Source: Chthoniobacterales bacterium
GTDB taxonomy: Bacteria; Verrucomicrobiota; Verrucomicrobiia; Chthoniobacterales; UBA10450
DNA length: 11,198 nt
Assembly: GCA_013812515.1 (NCBI GenBank)
Contig: JACCTI010000087.1
Coordinates: 1 to 11,198 of the forward strand
Direction: 5' to 3'
Positions 1-6,076 of this stretch are shown piece by piece. The notes under the pieces were generated by a model. It was not told the DNA's origin and ran no database searches. It worked only from the letters and a program-made list of their open reading frames with translations. A program made the position numbers and the translations under genes. The first letter of the stretch is position 1; each line of letters opens with the position of its first letter.

Positions 1-812
1 CTCTCTTCCGCGGCGCTCCATCGGCCTTCCATGCTCTCCACCGGTGGCGGAAGCAGCCCGGGAAAGCCGCGGATCAACTTCAACGCGCCTTGCTGCGCGG
101 AGGTAAAAATCCGCCGCGCTTCTGCGTCGGTCTCAGCGACGTAAAGGCCAACGCCCACAATCAAATGCGGCTTGAGCAAGGAAGCGGATGGTTTGAAACC
201 CCGCCGGTAAAGATTTATTGCGAGGTCGAGATAATCAGGCGCGAAGTGCGAGGCGAACGCAAAAGGCAATCCCAATTCCGCAGCCAGTCGCGCGCTGAAA
301 TCGCTCGAGCCTAACAAGTAGAGCGGGAGATTCAGACCGTTGCCCGGAACGGCATGCACTTCGCGTCGAGCGTCGCTGTTTGCGCGGAAGTAAGACTGCA
401 ATTCCACAACGTCTTCCGGGAATGTATCATCGCTCCTGCTCAGACTGCGGCGCAAAGCACGGGCGGTGAGCTGATCCGTGCCGGGCGCGCGCCCCAGACC
501 AAGATCAATGCGGCCCGGGTAGAGCGATTCGAGCGTGCCGAACTGCTCCGCGATGACGAGCGGGGCGTGATTCGGCAGCATGACGCCGCCCGAACCGACC
601 CGGATGCGTTGCGTCGCGCCGGCGACATGCCCGATCACGACGGAGGTCGCCGCGCTCGCGATGCCGGGCATATTGTGATGCTCGGCGAGCCAATAGCGAT
701 GGTAGCCCCATCGCTCCGCGTGTTGCGCGAGATCGACCGTGTTCCGAAAAGCCTGTGCGGCATTGCCGCCTTCGATCACGGGCGAGAGATCCAGAATGGA
801 GTAGAGCGCCAT
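1..812 (-). CDS. LLM-class flavin-dependent oxidoreductase (group 1 luciferase-like), 3' end cut by window edge
   Basis: The frame is open from an ATG at 812 down to base 3, giving the first 270 residues; the C-terminus lies outside the window. The protein begins MALYSILDLSPV and has the blocks typical of the bacterial luciferase-like 'group 1' family: WLAEHHNMPG at about 41-50, a GSGGVMLPNHAPLVIAEQFG stretch at about 73-92, and PGRIDLGLGRAPGTD at about 99-113. Family members are TIM-barrel enzymes that use reduced FMN or F420 to oxidise small organic substrates; the substrate cannot be read from the sequence. The family is usually about 330 residues, so roughly 60 are missing. The start lies 11 bases after the permease stop on the same strand, so the two are probably cotranscribed. 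No frameshift was found in the translated part. Confidence 0.93.
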   Translation of the reverse strand, partial: MALYSILDLSPVIEGGNAAQAFRNTVDLAQHAERWGYHRYWLAEHHNMPGIASAATSVVIGHVAGATQRIRVGSGGVMLPNHAPLVIAEQFGTLESLYPGRIDLGLGRAPGTDQLTARALRRSLSRSDDTFPEDVVELQSYFRANSDARREVHAVPGNGLNLPLYLLGSSDFSARLAAELGLPFAFASHFAPDYLDLAINLYRRGFKPSASLLKPHLIVGVGLYVAETDAEARRIFTSAQQGALKLIRGFPGLLPPPVESMEGRWSAAEE

Positions 813-823
813 CGACCTGATTG

Positions 824-2308
824 TTAAACGCCGTTCGAAGGGCTGTCGCGTCGTAAGCTTGCCGCATCATTAACACGCCGTTGCCGTCTCCGGCCCGCAA
901 CGAATATGAGCGCGCCGATGAGGTTCGCGACGACCGTTGTGATGATCAACTTGGCGGCGAACCACAAGCGGCTCTGCACGTTCACGATCGGAAAGATCGT
1001 GAGCGCCACGTAGAGAACGGTAACGGCGAAGCCGATGACGGCGGCAATTTGCAGCCAGATTGGCGCGCGGCTGCGGAGCTGCCGCAGGCCTAGCATCGGA
1101 ATCGCAAACAAGATCATGTAAGCGATGGCGTAGAAGATGCCGGCGGCGTTGTCGATGAGCTGAAATGCTTCCTGCGCGCCGACGCCGATGAGGCTGGCGA
1201 TCGCGAAAGCGAGCGTTACCACGCCGACAAACAGGATGGAGTTCACCGGAGTTTTGTAGCGCGGTTCCAGTTTGCTGAACCACGCCGGGACGATCGCATC
1301 CCAGCCCGCGACCATCGGCAGGCGCGTGTTGCCGGTGAAATAGATGCTCAAGACGGCGATCGACCGTCCGGCCAGCATGAGGATGGCAATCGCGGCGATC
1401 GTTGTGCCCGCGGCGCCAAACGCATTCGCTCCGGCGCTCAACGCCTGCGGCACCGGTCCGATGAGATCGAGGTCGGCGAACTGCACGAAGGCCATGACTG
1501 AGCTCGTCCCGAGAATGAACATGAGCGCGATAATCGGCGCGGCAATCAGGACCGAGCGGCCGATGTTCTTGACGGGAGCGCGTGTTTCGCCGGCGAGAAT
1601 GGCGACATATTCGAATCCACTCAGCGCCCCGAGCGCCATCTTGCTGAAGATGTTTAGGCTAAAGAGCGAGGCTGTCGGGAACACCCATTCGATGGGTCGA
1701 TAGGCCGGCAATTTTCCAGCCGCGACCGCGAGAAACGGCAGGACGATAACCGCGCCGTAGGTCACAAGGAGCAGAATCGCTCCGGCATTGTGCACCCATT
1801 TGCCGAGGCTGAGCCCGCGGATGGTGACAAGGATGAGCGCCCCAATCAGCACGCCGTTGAGCGTGCCGACGACGAGACGGTTTTGTGGCAGCCACGCCCA
1901 TGCCGGACCGAGGGCATAGGCGAGATTTGTTGCGACGACGAGACCTGTCCCGGCCATCACGGAGATGCCGAGGAGCCAGAGATTCCAGGCGACGATGAAG
2001 CCGGCGAATTCGTTGAAGCCGAGCTTCGCCCACTGATAGAGGCCACCTTCGAGCGGCATGATCCGATTGAGATAGATGACGACGGCAGCGACCGGGAGAT
2101 AGAAGAGGAGGATGGCCAGGAGCCAGTAAACCGTTTGCGCCGGCCCGAGCTTGGCCGCGGTGCCGACCCACGATGTGCCGACTACGAAGACGATTTGCGT
2201 CAGAACCAGATCGCGCAGACCCAGCTCTTTCTTGAACGCGGCGCTTTGTGCAACCACGCGTTGCTCCTCTTGCTGAAAAGAATCGAGGGTCGTTGGATAA
2301 TCCGTCAT
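824..2308 (-). CDS. APC-superfamily amino acid permease
   Basis: Integral inner-membrane transporter of 494 residues, normal for the amino acid-polyamine-organocation superfamily, with about 12 hydrophobic segments beginning near residue 33. Family blocks include MPLEGGLYQWAKLGFNEF at about 84-101, which follows the second helix, and GFEYVAILAGETRAP at about 231-245. A loop containing LPMVAGWDAIVPAWF lies near 330-344. The substrate is unknown; amino acids or their amines are likely from the family. The open frame extends upstream to 2461, but MTDYPTT at 2308 is the better start: the extra 51 residues look non-coding, and they would run across the whole intergenic region up to the divergent dehydrogenase start. 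No strong ribosome binding site precedes 2308. The C-terminal tail is short, basic and cytoplasmic. The flavin oxidoreductase gene follows 11 bases after the stop. Confidence 0.93.
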   Translation of the reverse strand: MTDYPTTLDSFQQEEQRVVAQSAAFKKELGLRDLVLTQIVFVVGTSWVGTAAKLGPAQTVYWLLAILLFYLPVAAVVIYLNRIMPLEGGLYQWAKLGFNEFAGFIVAWNLWLLGISVMAGTGLVVATNLAYALGPAWAWLPQNRLVVGTLNGVLIGALILVTIRGLSLGKWVHNAGAILLLVTYGAVIVLPFLAVAAGKLPAYRPIEWVFPTASLFSLNIFSKMALGALSGFEYVAILAGETRAPVKNIGRSVLIAAPIIALMFILGTSSVMAFVQFADLDLIGPVPQALSAGANAFGAAGTTIAAIAILMLAGRSIAVLSIYFTGNTRLPMVAGWDAIVPAWFSKLEPRYKTPVNSILFVGVVTLAFAIASLIGVGAQEAFQLIDNAAGIFYAIAYMILFAIPMLGLRQLRSRAPIWLQIAAVIGFAVTVLYVALTIFPIVNVQSRLWFAAKLIITTVVANLIGALIFVAGRRRQRRVNDAASLRRDSPSNGV

Positions 2309-2459
2309 CGCGCGCCGCTGCAAAGTCGATACGAGAAGGCCGCAAGTGTCGAGGCGTGAACCAACGGACCCGTTGAGGTGCGCGCCCTCTAAGCAAACGG
2401 ACCGAGCTGCGTTGAAGTTGGCCCGTCCGATCTGCCATCCGAGAGCGAATCTCCTTCCC
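2309..2459. promoter_or_regulatory. Divergent intergenic region between permease and alcohol dehydrogenase
   Basis: This 151-base spacer must hold the promoters of both divergent genes. It contains a 12-base dyad, AACGG-AC-CCGTT, at 2363-2374. The octamer AACGGACC occurs at 2363 and again at 2396, and each copy is followed by CGTTGA(G/A)GT, at 2371 and 2410. A dyad and direct repeats in a divergent promoter region are compatible with a regulator binding site. No clear -10/-35 pair was assigned, and no regulator gene lies next to it. Confidence 0.35.
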
Positions 2460-3506
2460 ATGACCTCGACTAAAGCTTATGCCGCGCAGTCGGCGACGTC
2501 CCCGCTCGCGCCCTTCTCACTGGAGCGACGCGATCCGACGGCGAGCGACGTGCAGATCGAGATTCTCTTTTGCGGCGTTTGCCATTCTGATTTGCACACC
2601 GCGCGCAACGAATGGAACGGCACGACATATCCGTGCGTTCCCGGTCATGAGATCGTCGGCCGTGTGACGAACGTGGGAAGCGCGGTGAAGAACTTCAAAG
2701 CCGGTGATGTCGCGGCGGTCGGCTGCATGGTCGACTCGGATCGCACCTGCCCGAATTGCAGAGCCGGTCTCGAACAATTTTGCGACAGCCGGGCCACCTT
2801 CACCTACAACGGTTTCGACAAACACACCGGAGGCGTCACCTACGGCGGTTACTCGAAGGCGATCGTCGTGGACGAAGCGTTCGTGCTCCGCATCTCCGAC
2901 AAGCTAAATCCGGCCGCCACCGCGCCACTCTTGTGCGCGGGGATCACAACTTACTCGCCGATGCACCATTGGAAGGTGAGCAAAGGACAGAAGGTCGGCA
3001 TCGTCGGCTTAGGCGGGCTGGGCCACATGGGCGTGAAATTCGCAAATGCATTTGGCGCCGAAGTCGTTCTCTTCACGACTTCACCCGGCAAAACGGAAGA
3101 TGCGAAGCGGCTCGGTGCGCACGAAGTCGTTCTCTCGAAAGACGAAGAGGCGATGCAGAAGCACGCAAACAGTTTCGACTTCATCCTCGACACGGTTTCC
3201 GCAAAACACCCGCTCGCCAGCTACCTCCAACTCCTGAATCGCGACGGCACGATGTGCATGGTCGGCGCGTCTCCAGATCCGTTGCCGCTCGAGGTCTTCA
3301 ATTTGATCGGGCGACGCCGGCAGCTTGTTGGTTCGCTGATTGGCGGAATCGCGGAGACGCAGGAGATGCTCGATTTTTGCGCCGAGCACAACATCACGTC
3401 CGACATCGAAATGATCCGCGTGGACGAGATCAACGAAGCCTACGAGCGGATGCTGAGCAGCGACGTGAAGTATCGCTTCGTCATCGACATGGCTTCGCTC
3501 AATTAG
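2460..3506 (+). CDS. Zinc-dependent NAD(P)-alcohol dehydrogenase, YahK/cinnamyl-alcohol dehydrogenase type
   Basis: A 348-residue cytosolic medium-chain dehydrogenase/reductase, probably interconverting aldehydes and alcohols with NADP(H). The catalytic zinc ligands are visible: C41 in GVCHSDLH, H63-E64 in PGHE and C159. The Rossmann loop is GLGGLGHMG at about 183-191. The structural zinc lobe reads GCMVDSDRTCPNC and ends at C108; it keeps C97, C100 and C108, but residue 94, usually the first cysteine, is aspartate. The start MTSTKAYAAQ at 2460 fits the family N-terminus; the in-frame extension to 2346 adds 38 residues that do not look like this family. The C-terminus is complete (YRFVIDMASLN). 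A diverged copy of its last third is found at 5910-5999. The gene is divergent from the permease and points towards the rearranged segment. Confidence 0.95.
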   Translation: MTSTKAYAAQSATSPLAPFSLERRDPTASDVQIEILFCGVCHSDLHTARNEWNGTTYPCVPGHEIVGRVTNVGSAVKNFKAGDVAAVGCMVDSDRTCPNCRAGLEQFCDSRATFTYNGFDKHTGGVTYGGYSKAIVVDEAFVLRISDKLNPAATAPLLCAGITTYSPMHHWKVSKGQKVGIVGLGGLGHMGVKFANAFGAEVVLFTTSPGKTEDAKRLGAHEVVLSKDEEAMQKHANSFDFILDTVSAKHPLASYLQLLNRDGTMCMVGASPDPLPLEVFNLIGRRRQLVGSLIGGIAETQEMLDFCAEHNITSDIEMIRVDEINEAYERMLSSDVKYRFVIDMASLN

Positions 3507-3595
3507 GCGAACGCCTGTTCCAAGACCTTGTCGCACGTTCGATGGTCCGCTGAGGACAGTGGACGCTACAGGTTCAGCGGAACTTTTATTTCGCG
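3362..3595 (+). repeat. Diverged direct repeat, copy 1 (ADH 3' end, spacer and phzF tail)
   Basis: Bases 3362-3450 align without gaps to 5910-5998 with 7 mismatches in 89. Bases 3519-3595 align to 6000-6076 with about 16 mismatches in 77. The 68 bases between these blocks (3451-3518, holding the ADH stop) are missing from copy 2. The far end of copy 1 matches the last codons of the PhzF-family gene: read on the minus strand, 3566-3595 ends REIKVPLNL-stop, against GEIEVPLTL-stop in the intact PhzF end. Homology fades at about 3595. Confidence 0.85.
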
Positions 3596-3790
3596 ATAGC
3601 GAAGGTTGTAGCAGTTCTCTTGCGCAACGATCTGGCTCAGCGTTCCACCTTCACTGATTTCGTCGGTAGCATGGGTATAAAAGGACTGGTGCGTTAGGGT
3701 TTCTTGCACTGTTAGCCGAGTGGTCGATTTTCTCCAGCCACGAGACGGACCGAACCTCGCGAGCTGCGCGCGAGCAAGAAACTGACAAGG
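3566..3790 (-). other. Unassigned open stretch ending in a phzF-like tail
   Basis: The minus-strand frame ending at the TAG at 3566-3568 is open for 75 codons, up to the stop of the ferritin-like remnant at 3791. It has no ATG; the nearest alternative start is a GTG at 3709. The last ten codons (YREIKVPLNL) are homologous to the PhzF C-terminus through the direct repeat. The preceding 35 or so residues, including EISEGGTLSQIVAQ, belong to no family I recognise; the resemblance to a LysM motif is faint. It may be a chimeric remnant created by the rearrangement rather than a working gene. The rest of 3507-3790 contains nothing else I can name, and in particular no encapsulin shell gene. Confidence 0.25.
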
Positions 3791-4101
3791 CTAATCCGCT
3801 TTTTCTTCGGCTTCGTCGCCTTCCGCCACGACGTCGCCGGAGTGAAGAGGACACCCTGCGCGATTTCGCGCCAAACCCGGTTCGCTCGCAGGAGCCACTC
3901 GAAGTCCATCCAAATGTTTCATCTCCTCTTTCTGCGCATTTTCATGATGGCGCGCGCACTTTTGTCTTTTTCCGCTGCCATCCGCTGCTCGTACCAATTG
4001 ATCGCCTCCGCTTCTTCCGCGAGGGAAACGATCATCCGTGCGAAGGTGCGCGTCTCGGTTGGCAGTTCGGCCGCTGGCTCGTGATATTGTTCGAACCCCA
4101 T
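3791..4101 (-). pseudogene. Encapsulated-ferritin-like protein (EncFtn family), broken by three small indels
   Basis: The intact N-terminal frame reads MGFEQYHEPAAELPTETR onward to SARAIMK (residues 1-54), then hits a stop. The homologous continuation lies in another frame (NAQKEEMKH), returns to the first frame (MDFEWLLRANRVWREIAQG), and ends in a third piece (GDVVAEGDEAEEKAD, stop at 3791-3793). Repairing about one base near 3939-3942, two near 3910-3914 and one near 3839-3842 gives a protein of about 104 residues. It has the EncFtn pattern: E29, E30, E32, W36 and Y37, then E60 and H63. These equal E31, E32, E34, W38, Y39, E62 and H65 of the Rhodospirillum rubrum protein with a constant offset of two. 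Intact relatives oxidise Fe(II) inside encapsulin shells. No shell gene and no C-terminal shell-targeting peptide is visible. It starts 33 bases after the manganese catalase stop. Confidence 0.82.
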
Positions 4102-4134
4102 CGGTATCCCGTCAGGTATCGCAGGCTCGCGAAC

Positions 4135-4944
4135 CTACCGGAGTTTCGCCTTGGCTGCCCTTGAATCAGAACGCGGGGCCTTCTTCCCGTTGCCGTCGTC
4201 GAGCGTCGTCTGACCCGCTTTGGGCGTGGCTTTCAGAACCTGGAACTCCGCGAGGGCCGGCGCTTCCACGACCTGGATTCCGGTATTCCACGGGCCGGTG
4301 GTATCCACCTCCCCATCATCGCCTTCGCCAGTCGAATCATTGTAGTATTGATCCACGACGCCCGGCGTCGGCGGGATGAGGCCGATGGAGAGCGGCGCTT
4401 TCCCGAGGCTGTCGAGCGCTTGCATGAAAGCACGCATGTGGGTGATTTCTCGGGTCATGAGGAACTGCAACGCCTCCTTTGTTCCCGGGTCGTCGCAAAA
4501 ATTGATCAGCCGTTCATAGGTGATCTTCGCGCGCGCCTCGGCGGCGATGTTATTGCGCAGATCGACATCCAATTCGCCCGTGACTTTGAGATAGTCCGCA
4601 GTCCAGGCGTTACCCATCGAGTTACACAGTGCTACTCCCCCGCCACCTGCGATGGCGACTAGCGGATCGTTCTCCGCCGCGTCGGCATCCGTCTTCATCG
4701 GCTTGAGGTGCATTCGGGCAAGCGTGCCGACAATTTCCAGATGGCTCAGCTCTTCCGTGCCGATGTCCATCAGCAGATCCTTGCAAGGCATGTCTTCGCA
4801 GTTGATGCCTTGAATCGAGTATTGCATCGCTGCGGCCAGCTCGCCGTTCGCCCCGCCGAATTGTTCGAGGAGCATATTGCCGAAGCGCGGCTCCGGCTGA
4901 CCGACACGGACGGTGAACATGAGTTTTTTGATATGATGATACAT
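4135..4944 (-). CDS. Manganese (non-haem) catalase
   Basis: A 269-residue dimanganese catalase that converts hydrogen peroxide to water and oxygen in the cytoplasm. All five metal ligands of the family are present with the right spacing: E35 (GANGELAAAMQY), E65 and H68 (TEELSH), E136 (AAEARAK) and H169 (REITHMRAF). Y42, the second-sphere tyrosine, is also kept. The N-terminus MYHHIKKL matches the family start (M-x-x-H-x-K). The C-terminal 60 or so residues are an acidic then basic tail without known motifs. No strong ribosome binding site precedes the start. The upstream 497 bases are non-coding and presumably hold its promoter. The decayed ferritin-like gene follows on the same strand, making a peroxide/iron pair. 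The frame is intact, in contrast to that neighbour. Confidence 0.96.
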   Translation of the reverse strand: MYHHIKKLMFTVRVGQPEPRFGNMLLEQFGGANGELAAAMQYSIQGINCEDMPCKDLLMDIGTEELSHLEIVGTLARMHLKPMKTDADAAENDPLVAIAGGGGVALCNSMGNAWTADYLKVTGELDVDLRNNIAAEARAKITYERLINFCDDPGTKEALQFLMTREITHMRAFMQALDSLGKAPLSIGLIPPTPGVVDQYYNDSTGEGDDGEVDTTGPWNTGIQVVEAPALAEFQVLKATPKAGQTTLDDGNGKKAPRSDSRAAKAKLR

Positions 4945-5441
4945 AACGGGATGAGCGGATTTAAGGGTTAACTAACATTCGACTGAGCTGTGAGCGATTG
5001 CGTGCCACAACCATTCGTCGCGGGAACCAATGCTGGTTGCAAAATTTGCGAGTGATCGGCACTGTCTTTCTGAGCGCAGTCTCAGCCGTAACGCGGGCGA
5101 CGCAGCACCGAGGACGCGCCTTCAATCCCCTGGCGGAACCTACCCGTAACCCCAGGGGCTCCGTCGACTTCCACTCGGATGACGTGGGGAGACGAGCGAA
5201 TCATTTTCAGCCAAGACGAGCATCAGAGAGTTTTCCCCAAGCAGCATGCAATAATGGCTCCCTGTTGATGATCCCCGGCAATCTGAGCTTATCAGTGCGC
5301 GCCGCTGCACCCCCGCATCAGCACGATAGGGGCACCGTGCCAACGAGCCACTGCTGGACCATTCCGCGGGTTTCCTGCGACACACACCTCGATTGGAGCA
5401 GCGACCACGCGCCCGCAACCACGTTGCGGGCGCGCTGTCGT
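4945..5441. other. Non-coding stretch between catalase and the small exported protein
   Basis: I see no convincing gene in these 497 bases. The open frames here have neither family resemblance nor a plausible start. The right edge contains the terminator-like hairpin listed separately. A weaker hairpin, CCCCTGG at 5127-5133 pairing with CCAGGGG at 5152-5158, has an 18-base loop. The left end should contain the catalase promoter; no confident -10/-35 pair or peroxide-regulator box was identified. Confidence 0.5.
5408..5434 (-). terminator. Strong hairpin downstream of the WGxxGxxG-type gene
   Basis: A perfect 11-base-pair stem (5408-5418 with 5424-5434) closes a five-base loop CCACG; the core arm is GCGCCCGCAA. 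It begins eight bases beyond the stop of the 5442-5732 gene, the position of a transcription terminator. No T-run follows on either strand, so it may act as a Rho-assisted terminator or as a 3' RNA stabiliser. Confidence 0.55.
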
Positions 5442-5732
5442 CTACCGTCGGACGTCAGTCCGACCTGCGGTCGTGTCGTAACGACGATCGTCGTCTTTCT
5501 TGCGCATCAGGCCTGCGAGCCCCGCCAGGCCGAGCAAGCCGATCCAGCCATAATCATGGTGTTCCTCCCGCTCGCCCCGATTGTAAGTCGTGTCCGAGGT
5601 TGTGGTGGTCACCGGGGTAGTGCCCGGAAACGTCTGGGCTGACATTGCAATTGGTGAGAGTGCAAACGCGATACACAAGGCCGCGACGGCACGTGGGGTG
5701 TTATTAGTTTTCATCATACCATCATCGGGCAC
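5442..5732 (-). CDS. Small exported protein with a WGxxGxxG-type C-terminal segment
   Basis: The product is up to 96 residues. A signal peptide, MKTNNTPRAVAALCIAFALS, ends near an AMSA|Q site. After it comes a Thr-rich, polar linker and then YGWIGLLGLAGLAGL, a glycine-rich hydrophobic helix, followed by a basic/acidic MRKKDDDRR tail. This tripartite layout is that of WGxxGxxG-CTERM proteins, a class of small secreted or membrane-retained proteins with C-terminal sorting-like signals and no known function. The exact motif here has W one position after G (YGWIG), so it is a variant. The start is uncertain. ATG 5732 has AAGG eight bases upstream but puts two aspartates in the signal n-region; ATG 5717 or 5714 gives a cleaner signal peptide. 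It is preceded by a possible short ORF and followed by a strong hairpin. Confidence 0.75.
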   Translation of the reverse strand: MPDDGMMKTNNTPRAVAALCIAFALSPIAMSAQTFPGTTPVTTTTSDTTYNRGEREEHHDYGWIGLLGLAGLAGLMRKKDDDRRYDTTAGRTDVRR

Positions 5733-5773
5733 GCCTTAGGAATCAGCCGTGACTTCGTGCACTGCGGTGTCGA

Positions 5774-5869
5774 CTAGAGTCCTTCCTGCCTGAGTGGGGC
5801 CCCTTCATTCTTGTTAGTCATCTCTTGGAACTCTACTGATTCATGCACTGCCACATCATGTTCTGGCAT
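5774..5869 (-). other. Possible 31-residue ORF upstream of the small exported protein
   Basis: ATG at 5869 is preceded by AAAGGAG, although the spacing of two bases is too short for a normal ribosome binding site. It opens a 31-codon frame (MPEHDVAVHESVEFQEMTNK to QEGL) ending in TAG at 5774-5776. In the neighbouring frame the sequence continues as VDTAVHEVTADS-TAA, just before the next gene. D-x-AVHE therefore appears twice, and a small indel could have split one reading frame. It belongs to no known family and could be chance or a gene remnant. Confidence 0.25.
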
Positions 5870-5909
5870 CGCTCCTTTGTTCAATGTGCTGCGGAACAGT
5901 CGTTCTCCG

Positions 5910-5999
5910 GGAGATGCTGGACTTTTGCGCCGAGCTCAATATTACGTCCGACATCGAAATGATCCGCATGGACGAGATCAACGGAGCCTACGAGCGGAT
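5910..5999 (+). pseudogene. Fragment of alcohol dehydrogenase 3' end
   Basis: In frame on the plus strand this reads EMLDFCAELNITSDIEMIRM then DEINGAYER. It matches residues 302-330 of the dehydrogenase at 2460-3506 with three substitutions (H to L, V to M, E to G). Nucleotide agreement is 82 of 89, with several synonymous changes. The rest of the gene, including the last 18 codons and the stop, is absent. It is a remnant that cannot be functional, and it is part of repeat copy 2. Confidence 0.85.
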
Positions 6000-6076
6000 C
6001 CCAAGACGTTGTCGCGCGCTCGAGGATCCCCCGAGGACAGCGGAGGCTACAGGGTCAGTGGGACTTCGATTTCGCC
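5910..6076 (+). repeat. Diverged direct repeat, copy 2 (ADH fragment, spacer, phzF tail)
   Basis: This partner of 3362-3595 lies in the same orientation about 2.4 kb away. Bases 5910-5998 match 3362-3450 and 6000-6076 match 3519-3595; 68 bases are deleted between them. Its right end runs into the true 3' end of the PhzF-family gene (stop at 6047-6049), so this is where that tail belongs. Confidence 0.85.

Noticed and set aside
1790..2359. 189-codon plus-strand open frame opposite the permease
   Set aside because: It is the antisense shadow of a clear membrane transporter in a GC-rich genome.
3711..3745. tRNA-like D-arm look (TAGCCGAGTGGTC)
   Set aside because: No acceptor stem, anticodon arm or T-arm could be paired around it.
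3566..3790. Encapsulin shell gene or its remnant beside the EncFtn-like gene
   Set aside because: The space is only 225 bases and the translation shows no HK97-shell C-terminal pattern.
4998..5642. 214-codon plus-strand open frame
   Set aside because: It overlaps the convincing minus-strand small exported protein, has a composition unlike a folded protein and shows no recognisable motif.
3566..5909. Insertion sequence or composite transposon bracketed by the direct repeats
   Set aside because: There is no transposase, and the repeats are pieces of ordinary genes with 8-21% divergence rather than mobile-element ends.
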